From Chelonoidis abingdonii (lineage: Eukaryota > Chordata > Testudines > Testudinidae), in contig NC_133778.1 in the NCBI RefSeq assembly GCF_003597395.2, positions 10,627,937 through 10,691,936 on the forward strand: a stretch of 64,000 nt of DNA, given 5' to 3'. Below the pieces are notes generated by a model, which was given only the letters and a program-made list of their open reading frames with translations, did no database searches and had not been told where the DNA came from. Of the stretch, positions 1 to 9,568 are shown in pieces (the stretch's first letter is position 1; each line of letters begins with the position of its first letter). The position numbers and the translations under genes were made by a program.

Positions 1-85
1 CCAACTAGACATGGAGCCATTGATCACTATCCATTGAGCCTGATGATCTAGCCAGTTTTCTATCCACGTTATAGTCCAGCGTACA
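1..85 (-). mobile_element. CR1 LINE fragment
   Basis: The bases match the reverse-transcriptase end of the CR1 at 57523-57600 in the same orientation. The fragment is cut by the window start and runs into a Gypsy fragment. Confidence 0.5.
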
Positions 86-242
86 GGTCTTTCAGTTCTT
101 TTTTCACTTGTGAGTAATGTGGGCTGCTAGTAATATGTTCAGAATCAGGTTTTGTTCAGAATGACGTAAATTCTACTGCAGTGAATTGTGGTCTGTTGTC
201 TGTCACTAGTTGTTCTGGAATACCAAAGTGAGGAAAAAGGGC
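82..242 (-). mobile_element. Gypsy-like integrase fragment
   Basis: The minus-strand translation gives FGIPEQLVTDNRPQFTAVEF, then an in-frame stop and SEHITSSPHYSQ, the integrase core signature of Ty3/Gypsy elements (FGIPE..VSDNGPQF..EF.....HITSSPYHPQ). The fragment is degraded. It may be the distal part of the kind of element seen at 26830-27760. Confidence 0.5.
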
Positions 243-521
243 ACTTCAGTTTCTCGGTAACGCTGTGACATGTTATGTCTTTCAAGTATATTTATTCTAT
301 ATATGCTGGGGAAAGAGGAGGCAAGTAGTAGTGCCAATACTAGGATCCAACAGAGAGATCTGGCTTCCGTCCTCTAAGGCAAGGAGTGGAGATGAAAGCA
401 AGGCTGAAATAACTCTTGCGCTCAGAAAAAATGTGACAGACCTCGTGGTTGGTATTTTTAAAGTCTCCGATTAGTGTACAGTTAAAATAGATATTGTAGG
501 GAAAGCAATCTATACTCAGAG

Positions 522-735
522 GGAGGCAGTGTGGCCTAGTGGTTAGAGTGTAAGATCAGCTCTCAGCATTCTTGGCTCTGTCACTGGCCTGCTGAGTGAT
601 CTTGGACAAGCACTTCGCCTCTCTGTACCTTAGTTCCCCATCTGTGAAATCAGGAATAATGAGAATGACTTCCTTTGTAAGGCACTTTGGGATGTACTCT
701 TGCCCAGCACTGTATTGGAGGTGGGTTTTATTACC
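522..735 (+). repeat. MIR-like tRNA-derived SINE (unit A)
   Basis: It has the tRNA-like start GGCCTAGTGGTTAGAG and the typical core in which a gap-rich 'control of charge' track reads tgaccttgg/caag...cctctctgt.cctTagtt..ccatctgtgaaat. It is shared with 28990-29220 in unit B. Confidence 0.5.
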
Positions 736-760
736 CAATTTTCTGTTTACACATTAAAAG

Positions 761-787
761 ATTGTTTTCCCAGGCCTTGGCATTCCT
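761..787. other. 27-bp micro-inversion relative to unit B
   Basis: The 27 bases here are the reverse complement of 29233-29259 with two mismatches, while the flanks on both sides remain collinear. The adjacent AATAAA of unit B is missing here. See findings. Confidence 0.5.
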
Positions 788-2447
788 ATTTGTTCACAAT
801 TATAGATAAAAAGGCACAATCTTCTTAATAGATAAATATATAAAAATAAATAGCTGATCCATAATAAGCAACACTATGGTTCAAGTTAGGAAGTTATGCA
901 AACCAATTATTCTTAGTTGGATAATATGTAAAGAAGCAGCATGATAATATACTCTATATAAATAGAGCTGTTGAGGATCTGTACAGTAAGAACTTCCAAA
1001 CTCCAATATTAATTTGTTTCCTGAGGTTGTTTCTAAGAGAGCTGAAGCCATGCCTAGTGTGTAAATCTGAGAACTGGAATGTTGTTTTTTAAAAAAATTA
1101 AAGCTTATTAAATGTTTCCAATATTTTGGGATTGTTACTCTAACTAAAATGCTTGCATACAGTGACAATACAATTACATTCAATAAATAAATATCCCCAG
1201 AGGACCAAATCCTAGTGAAGTCTAAGGAGACTAGAGTTCTGCACCAGCTGGAAATTGGAGTATCCTGGAGGCCAACTGTTGTGTAATGCTTTGGCATAAA
1301 AAGATGGAATCAGTTTGACTGGGGGGACCTAAGATCAGAAGCCAGAGGGAGAAGAAGATGAATGTTCCTGGTTCACACATGTCTTCTCCCAATATCTGTG
1401 CAGTGCTCTCAGGCTAAGGACTCTCCAGTTTTAGAGTAGATGTGCACAAGGGCACTGCAGAGACCAGATGGCTACACACAGAGCTCCATGTAGGCTGTGC
1501 ATCTCAAGTCGTCGTTCAACAGCCGGAAGAGATGAGGATCACAAATGCTTCCGGACAGCCAGGTGTTTCCAGGGAAACAAGAGAATATTTACAACAGTAA
1601 GTGTGAATGGGTCCAAATTAAAGCCACCACAGGTACGTTGCCTAAGTAGGAGGCAAGTGCATATCTATAAGAAGCACAGAAGATGTGGAAAAAGAGGGTG
1701 AGTGCTGGAAACAGAGCAATGTGAATGTGGATTTCTGTAACCCAAGCAGATGCACACACAAACTGCAATTGAATATGCTATCATGAAATGCAGCATAATT
1801 CAAACCATACATTAGCTGTTGCTGTAGTCTGTGACATCATTGCACAGTGGATCTGAATAGATCAACAGGCTCATTTTATTGCATCATTTACAAATAAAAA
1901 CTAAGAGATAATAACAATAGAAATCTCCCTGCTCCACTCCTCATCCCGCATTTCCTAAAAAGCCTGATTTATTGCAAAGGGTCAAAATCCCTGGTGGTAT
2001 AATCTTCTTACAGGCTGTGCTGGGAAGAAACAGTCTAGCAGTCAGTCTAGCAGCAGACACAAGAAGTTTTTTGTATTGAGATCTACTAAATTTGTGCACA
2101 ACTACAGTCCTGGGATTATTGAAACAGAGTGGACAAGGCACCACAGAATAATTGCAGTAATCCCGCCCTGGCCTCTGGGATGGGAACCTAGTAGGCTTGT
2201 TCCATCTCTAATTTGCATGGAAGTTCACTTTCCTCATTGTCTCCAATGACTACTCACTGTCTCTTTGCTCTCATGGAAATTTTGGAGCCAATTGTTCAGC
2301 TTCCTGGAGTGTCGATGAGAATGAGTCTGTCTGGTCTGAAAACAAAGTTGATACAGATGGGTTGGTGTACAGAGATTTCAGCCAACAGTGGACCAAAGCC
2401 CTTTCTCTCCAGGAGCAGAGCAGTTCTTGCCCTGACATAGTCTAGGC

Positions 2448-2472
2448 NNNNNNNNNNNNNNNNNNNNNNNNN
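2448..2472. other. 25-base assembly gap
   Basis: A run of 25 N. GACATAGTC occurs on both sides of the gap but only once at the matching place in unit B (30905-30913), so the two edges overlap and the true gap is probably zero or negative in length. Confidence 0.5.
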
Positions 2473-3330
2473 GGACATAGTCCTAGACGGCTAGCCTTGT
2501 GGCGTAGCATATAACCACTTCTGCTTTACAGTGTCTATATACGGATGGACAACAAAGCAAGAAGCCACATGCAAGTATTTGCTGATGCATAGGACAAAGG
2601 GCAGCTCTATTGGAAAATATAGAGGTTTCCTCAAAAGAGATCACATTTGGCATTGAAAGAAATCTGGCACTGAATACTCACGCAGTCCCTCAGCGTCCCC
2701 CCCTGATCTGCGTCAGAGATTTCTGGTGGCCTTGAGAGCAACCTTGGAGGACAGACTGGGTCCTCAACATTTCTCCCAGCATGTTAGTGGTTAAAGTCTA
2801 GCTCCTTCTCTACCAAGGAATGACTATCTGCACCTGGGAAGAAACTTGGTAGGTAAGAGAGTGTCTAATTGGGAGAAAGATGCACAGCTATGCAGAACAG
2901 GAACAAGAAATTCCCATGCGTAGGGGCGGGGGTTAGAAAAACTAATTAGGAGAAATCTCCTGTTTTCAAAAACACAAGCTACTCAAGGCTTTCTGATTTG
3001 TCAATAAATAGAATTACTGAAATCAACTCTACTCCTGACTGGAAAACACTCATCTCCACACATCTTCTCTTGACATCATTTAATAGCAGTGAGAGACGGA
3101 TCACTGAACTGAAGGTGAGGGTGACCCTTATAATTACACTGAAGGAAAGAGCCACAGCCAGATCTGACATGCTCCTGACGTAAATCAGTGACTACAAAAA
3201 TCAAATGGTCCCAAAGTGCCATGTGTGAGATTTAGCACAAGCACTAAAGTCTGATCACGACTAAGTGAAGATGCAAGAATTCAGTGAGAAAGGGACACAT
3301 GTTAGGAAAGAACGGCAATCTGCTAGAAGC
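2473..3330. other. Indel-rich, probably low-quality sequence
   Basis: Compared with 30905-31680 this stretch has many single-base insertions and losses every few tens of bases, unlike the sequence further away. It contains exon 3 of the left IFNL copy. The pattern fits uncorrected long-read gap fill (inference). Confidence 0.5.
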
Positions 3331-3937
3331 AAGTGTGTGATAACCAGCATGGCCGAGGGGCAGCAGGAGAGGTTTGGCAAGGGAGCCTTATTCCCTGCAA
3401 GGGGAGGAAGGTATTCTATAGATAACCAGAGCAACCTGAAGCCATCTCAGAAGCACCAGCAGTCAGTCAGTGATAAAATAACCCGCCCTGCTTCAGGTAC
3501 GAACATGTGGAGTTGGTAGTAGAGAGCAGTTTGAAGGGAGTTAGGAGAAGAGGAACAATTTTGGAAGAGATGACAAAAGGAAGTTTGAGGAGTGCTGCGG
3601 TGGGGCTGAGAAATCCACCAAAGGAACCCCTATGGTAAGGGCAACGACTGCTTGTTGTAGAAGAGGGCAAGAAGCCCTTCATCGAAGCTAAAGGCAGGAG
3701 AGGGAAGTAGCCCAGGGGAAGGAACCGCTAGTTCAAGTGGTTCACCACAAACCTCAGGGCCCTTGGGTTGGGACCTGGAGAAGAGGGCAGGCCCAGGTCT
3801 CTCCCTCTCCACTCCCCTCCTCAAGGACACTAGTGGGGTAATTAAAATACCGGTTCAGAGGCAAGCAATGGTGCCCTAAACCTTCCCCAAAGAGGAGAAA
3901 GCATGAGACCCAGCATAACAGTACTGGCAATTTGCCA
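3331..3937. other. A-specific 0.6-kb stretch of unknown origin
   Basis: Present between CTGCTAGAA and the intronic hAT in unit A; the matching place in B (31681-31691) has only a few bases. I see no open frame, terminal repeat or family signature. It could be an insertion in A, a deletion in B or an assembly product. Confidence 0.5.
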
Positions 3938-4156
3938 CACGTGGTTCTCAAACTTTTCTACTGGTGACCCCTTTCATATAGCAAGCCTGAGTGCAACCCC
4001 CCTTATAAATTAAAAACCCCTTTAAAATATATTTAACACCATTATGAATGCTGGCTGCAAGTCAGGATTTGGGATGGAGACTGACAGCTCACAACCCTCC
4101 ATATAATAACGTTATGGCCCCCTGAGGGGTCCCAACCCCCAGTTTAAGAACCCCTG
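3938..4156. mobile_element. Short hAT element in IFNL intron (unit A)
   Basis: Its ends are GTGGTTCTCAAAC and GTTTAAGAACCCCTG, inverted termini of a common vertebrate hAT (Charlie-type) family. The right target duplicate TGCTGGAA follows at 4157-4164; the left one is displaced by the A-specific stretch. Confidence 0.5.
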
Positions 4157-4874
4157 TGCTGGAATGTGACCTTCTTGTACCCCTTGGCTGAGATTTTTCG
4201 TACCGACAGCTCTTTGACTTCCCAGTTCCGGTGGAAAATCCTGGTGCTGCATTTTTGGTCTGACAACAGCATCATGTCGTCTTGGAGGCAGAAGGAAAGA
4301 ACAGATCACCCATATTTATGTAGGAGCAGGAACAAACTGTATTAGTTCTTCCCTCAGTTCTCTCCACACAATCCCAGTGGTGATGCAGGGAGACGAGATG
4401 CTGACATCAGATGTCTCTTATCCCTTGTGAATACCAGCCCTCAAGGTACATGCGTGACCAAGTTTAAACTGTGCTTTGTCATTCTCCAGTGAGGAAAGGA
4501 CCTTGGTTCAGCAGGCGCTGTTCTAGAGCCCTGGTGCTTGCCAGCAGGGTGCTCGATATGGCAGAAAAGTAAAACCAAACCCTTCTTGGTAGTTGGTTTT
4601 GAGCTTCTTCCCTGAGTCCAGAGGGACATGCAGAGAGGGCTGCTGTTCAGATGACAGCCTAGGGCTCACAGTGCTCTTATTGCCCAGTGTGTGTTCTTCA
4701 CACTTACAAATTTGTCCTTGGCTTTCTTGAAGGCCTCCAGTTCCCGAGGTGGCAGGGACTTGTATTTTGCGAGGTGGCATTTTGTCCTCTCAGCGCCTGT
4801 GGGAAAGGCCTCTGTTGTCATCATCCAGATGGCCAGAGCAAAGAGAACTTTGTAGCTTACGTTCACCATTTTCC

Positions 4875-5888
4875 CTACCGGAGACAGAAAGGGAGAGATA
4901 CATCACTGCCATGCCAGGCTGCAAGGCTTACCAGCCGGTGAGTTGGACTGTGTCTCATAAGCTAGGCGTGCACTAGAGACAAACCTACCTCTAAGTTTTC
5001 CTTTTATTGTTTCCTAAAAAATTGTTAAATCTACTGCAGGAGGCAGCTGGTGACACAGAATCAGTGAAATGCCCAGCTCTGATCTGTGGCTTCCTATAGA
5101 GGACTGGGAAGGAAAACAATTATTGCCATTTCTCAAGCCTTCCTCAGGTCAACCAGTTCATTTCATTGGTTGTGAAATGAAATAGCTGACGAACGTGATG
5201 TTGTCTTTTTTCTTACACTAACTTGTTGACATTCAGCAGAATTATCTGTTCTTTTCAGACTACCCTGCAGACTTCAGCTGTTGTAAATACTTGCACACGA
5301 TGTCAAACAATAAAGTAGCTAGTAGGTGCAGCAGGGTACATCATCCTATAGCATTTGTTACAGATTTACCTTGCTTCTTTTAGCACAGCAAAGTGTGAAC
5401 TAATCCCAATGTTATGCTACTTGGCAATTAATTCTGACAAAGAATTTTCAGGCTACTGACTGTTGTGTCTGTTTGCAATTTGCTAGTCATTGTATATTTT
5501 GTTGCTGGTCTCCTAAGTCACAGGGTGTTGTTTCTGCTCCATAATTTGACGACAACTATTTTTAGTCCCTGCACAGTTTTGTATGAAATATCATTTGTGA
5601 AAGTTTTGGGAGTAGGCAAACACTTTTTGCAAGTACCCAACAATTCTCCAGATATAAAACTAAAACACCATACAGATCATAGCAACTTGAACTCTGATTT
5701 TCTCCAGGAAAATATTCATGAATCAGAGGGGTTTTGTTTAAATATTCAGCCATTAATAACACATTACAGGTGTAATGCACTTTGCTTGTGCAACATTCAT
5801 TCCTTGCTGTCTACCATAGAGCACAATATAATCACTCAGTAAAGAGAAATCGTGTAGCAAGGAGAGGCTCCAGACTAGTCACCCTTAC
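4875..5888 (-). other. 5' UTR intron of left IFNL copy
   Basis: Collinear with 32643-33632. Short chance frames are present but no conserved coding signal or recognisable repeat. Confidence 0.5.
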
Positions 5889-6171
5889 CGTGGTGTGTAT
5901 TTGCTGGGATGTTGCTTTAGTTGCCTCTTGGGTCTCAGGGCTGCTTTGCCTCTCTCTTGGCTCTGAATGTGGTTTTTCTTCTCCATGGCTCTTGCTTTTA
6001 TACCCAAAGGCTTTTTCTGGTTCAGAAAAACATGAAAGTTCATTTTGCTTTAATCTAGGGCAGAAAACCCCAGCTCTGCTGTCACCCAGCAAAGAGCAGC
6101 AAAGTGTTTGGAAAGGGAAAGCAAAAGTGAGGCAGTTATCACACCTGAGCTCAGAGCCCTGAGGGATTTCC
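5889..6171 (-). promoter_or_regulatory. Promoter and noncoding 5' exon of the left IFNL copy
   Basis: TATAAAAG at 6002-5995; ISRE-like GAAAGGGAAA at 6111-6120; kappaB-like GGGATTTCC at 6163-6171. The likely first exon runs from about 5968 to 5889 with donor GTAAGG (GT at 5888-5887). The acceptor before the ATG is TAG at 4877-4875, so the 5' intron is about 1.0 kb. The control region is intact although the coding part is damaged. Confidence 0.5.
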
Positions 6172-8439
6172 AGGAGATGAAAACACTGATATCACAAGTG
6201 AATTATGCAAGTGTTCCCTGCCTAGAGTAGGTATGTATGTAGACTTGGCTTTTGCTGAATTGCAAAGCCAGAAGAATCTCAGCCACTTTTGGTTTTTTAA
6301 CTTCCTCTTCCTTGCAGATACAGCCTTGAAAATGTAAAGTGATCAGGAGGGTTGGAACCTTCTCACCAATCTCCTACAGATCACAGGTTACTCACAGCAA
6401 ACCAGCGCTGGCCTTTGATGTCTAGATACACTGTAGAGGTGCACTGAAGACTACAGTTAAGGCCAACATGCAGGAATTTCAAGCTGGGTGGGTATACATT
6501 TGTCTATCCCATTTGTTTTACTTTTCGCCACAAAGCCAAGAATATATGGTCTCCATGGAGGTCTTCTGTACTCTAACATTACCAGTTAGCTGCAGTAGCA
6601 TTTATTCCACTCGTGCACAGAGGCCCCAGTCAAGATCAGGGCCTTATTATGTAAGCATCGTACACATAAAAATACAGGCAGTCCCCTATATACGTTTACA
6701 GTCTAAATGGGACCTTGGCACAATGGGGTTGTACTACGTGTGTTATGATCCATTTCCTGTCTTTTGGAAGTATTCAATGGCTGTTGTCTCCTTGCCTCTG
6801 TCAAGGCTGAGCTCCATTATTCAGACAGACTCTGAGGAATACAGCCAGACAACGTTTAAAGTAACAGATCTCATGCTCCCTTTTCTCATTTAGAGACCCG
6901 AATGGGTCGTGTTTAAAATAACAAAGCAACGCTACATAAAAATTAATTTTTTAAAAGTTATTTTCCCTTTGCTTACCTGCTAGTACATAGAATGTTACTG
7001 CTTTGAAGGGTCAACCAGGCCTGACTTTTTTAATTGATGCAATTATACCACTGCAACGAAGTGTGGATGCAGTTATCTCAGCATAACAATAGTGGTATCA
7101 GGCACTGTTATGTCTCTTCCTGTACAGGCAGAGCTATTGCTGGTAAAAAGCATCTGCATTCTTTTAGGGGGGCTGAGGGGGATAGTAAAGGAAGTTGTAC
7201 GGTTTAACCATACCGATATAATACCACTATATTTAAAGCAGTACAACCTACTAGTTGTGAAAAAAACTTTGATTTCACGGGCTTGCATTTGACTAGAGCA
7301 AAGGGCTCTAGAAACATGAAAAATGCAGCTTGCTCATTTCTAGGAAACAGAAACTCTTGAATGACTACACTCAGGTTTTGGAAGGCAGAAAAACCCTTTG
7401 ATTCACCTTTGAAGTCTGCCAGTACTTACTCACACAAAACACGCATTAACTTCAGTAGTATTCATCCTACGAAAGCACTGCAGACCCAAAGCTTCCCATG
7501 CCCAAGTCTCTGTATACTCTCTCAATAGTGGGATTGGATGATTTTGTAAACTAACAATTTGTTACGAAGATTTCACTCCCTTCCACTTGCTGGCCTGTAA
7601 GTTTCATTGCCTTTCCAGCAACTTCCTTTTATTAGACCTGATTCCTGTTCACCTTCTATGCATTATTTTCTCTCTGCTGACAGGTTCTGTTAAGCATAAC
7701 CAGGTCACTGGCAGGCGTAGTTAGCAGTTATGTTGACACAGGTGTTTAAATTCCTGGTGCTACATGTGCCACTGTAGGATGTGCATGATCTGCGCACAAT
7801 GTTTCTAATGAATAAAAGGAAATGTGTGTGTATTTGTGCTGCTTGCCATGTGGAAAGCAAACCAGAACATGCATTAGTTCAGGGCTTCTTATTCAGAGTA
7901 ACAGAAAAATACACAACTATATGGAAACAATTCTTAGCCCAAATCATTGAAAGATAACTGGGTTCAGTGAGTGGGACCCTTCAGGTAGCTGACAAAAGAC
8001 AGATGTTTCCTGATGTATGAAAAGCGGCTTTCTGACACCACTAAAGTAAACGGTATGGGACACTATTAGCAGACCATACACTACACTGAATCAAATTCTA
8101 CTGCATGTATCAACGCAGGACTCTGTGACACATGCCTTGCTAAGATAAGGTTAGGAGCAAAAGTGAAACTGGTTGAGTTACATCACCATATTGCTTCCGA
8201 ACTCCAGCTACGCAGGCGACCTATTCAAAAAAGAGAAATGGATTAATGGTATTGAAGAGGTGAAATGTCCAAAAGAAATTTTTAACCCATTTGAATGCAG
8301 CTATTTCACAAGAGTTTTTAGAAGAGCTTTTCAGGTGTGTTGTTTAATTATTCAGGATTGTTAGTTGCCTGTTGTGGCCATGATAGTTAGAAGCAACGGC
8401 AATAATAGTGCCTAGGTCTCATCTAGCAGTTTCAGCTTT
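6172..8439. other. Upstream intergenic DNA of left IFNL copy
   Basis: Collinear with 33919-36245. Around 7020-7265 is an AT-rich stretch with inverted GGTAT/ATACC motifs that may be a small DNA element. From about 7290 to 8890 the two units differ at only a handful of bases. No gene recognised. Confidence 0.5.
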
Positions 8440-8615
8440 CGATCTCAAAGCGCAATACGAAAGGTCGGTATCATCGCCGTGTTACAGATGGGAAACTGAG
8501 GTCTAGGGAGGGAATTGATGTAGCCAGAGTTGCGCAGAAACTCACAGCGGAGCTGGGAATTAACCCACACCTCCTGCGTGCTACGTCAGTTCCCTAGCCA
8601 CTAGGTGACACATGG
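8440..8615 (-). repeat. MIR SINE, minus strand (unit A)
   Basis: Contains CAGATGGGAAACTGAGG and the following MIR-like order: a cagag-like block, a 'tgcgcagaaactcaca' core equivalent to 'aaggtcacacag', AGCTGGGAATT, and TAGCCACTAGGTGACA. Shared with unit B. Confidence 0.5.
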
Positions 8616-8889
8616 CAGAAGTCTGCAGCTGTATAGGAAAGGAGCGGGGGCGGAGAACACTTCCATTGTAAGGTCACTATAGAACCCTAATACTTTCCAT
8701 TCAGGGAAAAATTCTGCTCATCTTATGTAAGTCACATCGAAGTCTAGTTGTATGCGTCAGGAGAACAGGATCTGACCCTAAGTCTGGAAAGCATGTTTGC
8801 TAGAAAGCCATTACAGGACTCTAAGGGCTTTGCAGCAGAAAGACAGAAAGCTGACAAGGATAATGCAGGCACCCCTAACACTCAGATCA

Positions 8890-9568
8890 TAATGCCTCTA
8901 TATAAATCCATGGTACACCCATATCTTGAATACTGCATGCAGATCTGGTCACCACATCTCTAAAAGATATATTGGAACTGGAAAAAGTACAGAAGAGGGC
9001 AACAAAAATGATTAGGGATGTGGAATAACTTCCATCGAGGAGAAATTAAAGAGGCTGGGACTTTTCAGCTTGGAAAAGAGATGACTAAGGGGGATGCGAT
9101 AGAGGTCTATAAAATCATGACTGGTGTGGAGAAAGTAGAAAAGAAGCGTTATTTACTCCTTCTCATAACACAAAAACTAGGGGTCACCAAGTGAAATTAA
9201 TAGCTAACAGGTTTAAAACAAACCAAAGGAAGTATTTTTCTCACACAATGCACAGTCAACCTGTGGAACTCTTTGCCAGAGGATGTTGTGAAAGCCAAGA
9301 CTATAATAGAGTTTAAAAAAAAAAAACAAACTAGACAAGTTCATAAAGGAAAGATCCAGCAATGGCATTTAGCCAGGATGGGCAGGCAGTGTCCCTAGCC
9401 TCTGTTTGCCAGAAGCTGAGAATGGGTGACCTGGGACAAATCACTTGATGATCACCTGTTCCATTCATTCCCTCTGATGCACCTGGCATTGGCCACAGTC
9501 GGAAGACAGGATACTGGGCTAGATGGACCTTTGGTCTGACCTAGTCTGGCTGTTCTTCTTATGTTCTT
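8890..9568 (+). mobile_element. CR1 LINE 3' fragment (unit A)
   Basis: Shows the CR1 3' open frame and tail: LEYCMQIWSP, the region encoding [10 protein letters not shown], then a 3' end with CTAGATGGACCTTTGG and TTCTTATGTTCTT. Frames are broken. In unit B the same CR1 is split by two insertions and has an internal deletion. Confidence 0.5.

Larger units (their letters stand above)
1472..4869 (-). pseudogene. Damaged interferon-lambda copy (left copy, unit A)
   Basis: All five coding exons can be located: 4869-4708 (54 codons, good donor GTAAGT), 4281-4204, 2833-2682, 2335-2258 and 1569-1472. Exon 1 is intact with a signal peptide and CHLAKYKSLPPRELEAFK. Lesions: the exon 2 acceptor AG reads AA (4283-4282); exon 3 is 152 nt instead of 144 with many single-base indels; the exon 5 acceptor AG reads TG (1571-1570); exon 5 has lost one base, so the frame shifts and stops early. 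Exon 4 is intact and identical to the right copy. Exon 3 lies in a stretch of poor-looking sequence next to an N gap, so its indels may be sequencing error. The exon 2 and exon 5 lesions lie outside the worst part. An inactive copy is the simplest reading. Confidence 0.5.

Noticed and set aside
522..600. tRNA gene
   Set aside because: The A/B-box-like start belongs to a MIR-type SINE; no cloverleaf could be drawn.
5832..6092. Minus-strand frame with a KSKS-rich peptide conserved at all three IFNL loci
   Set aside because: The conserved words begin at the TATA box itself, so much of the frame lies upstream of any likely transcript start. It is better explained as promoter and noncoding first exon.
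8173..8364. Small frame identical to 35979-36170
   Set aside because: The identity reflects the near-identical duplicated tract, not protein selection; no start context, exon borders or domain was seen.
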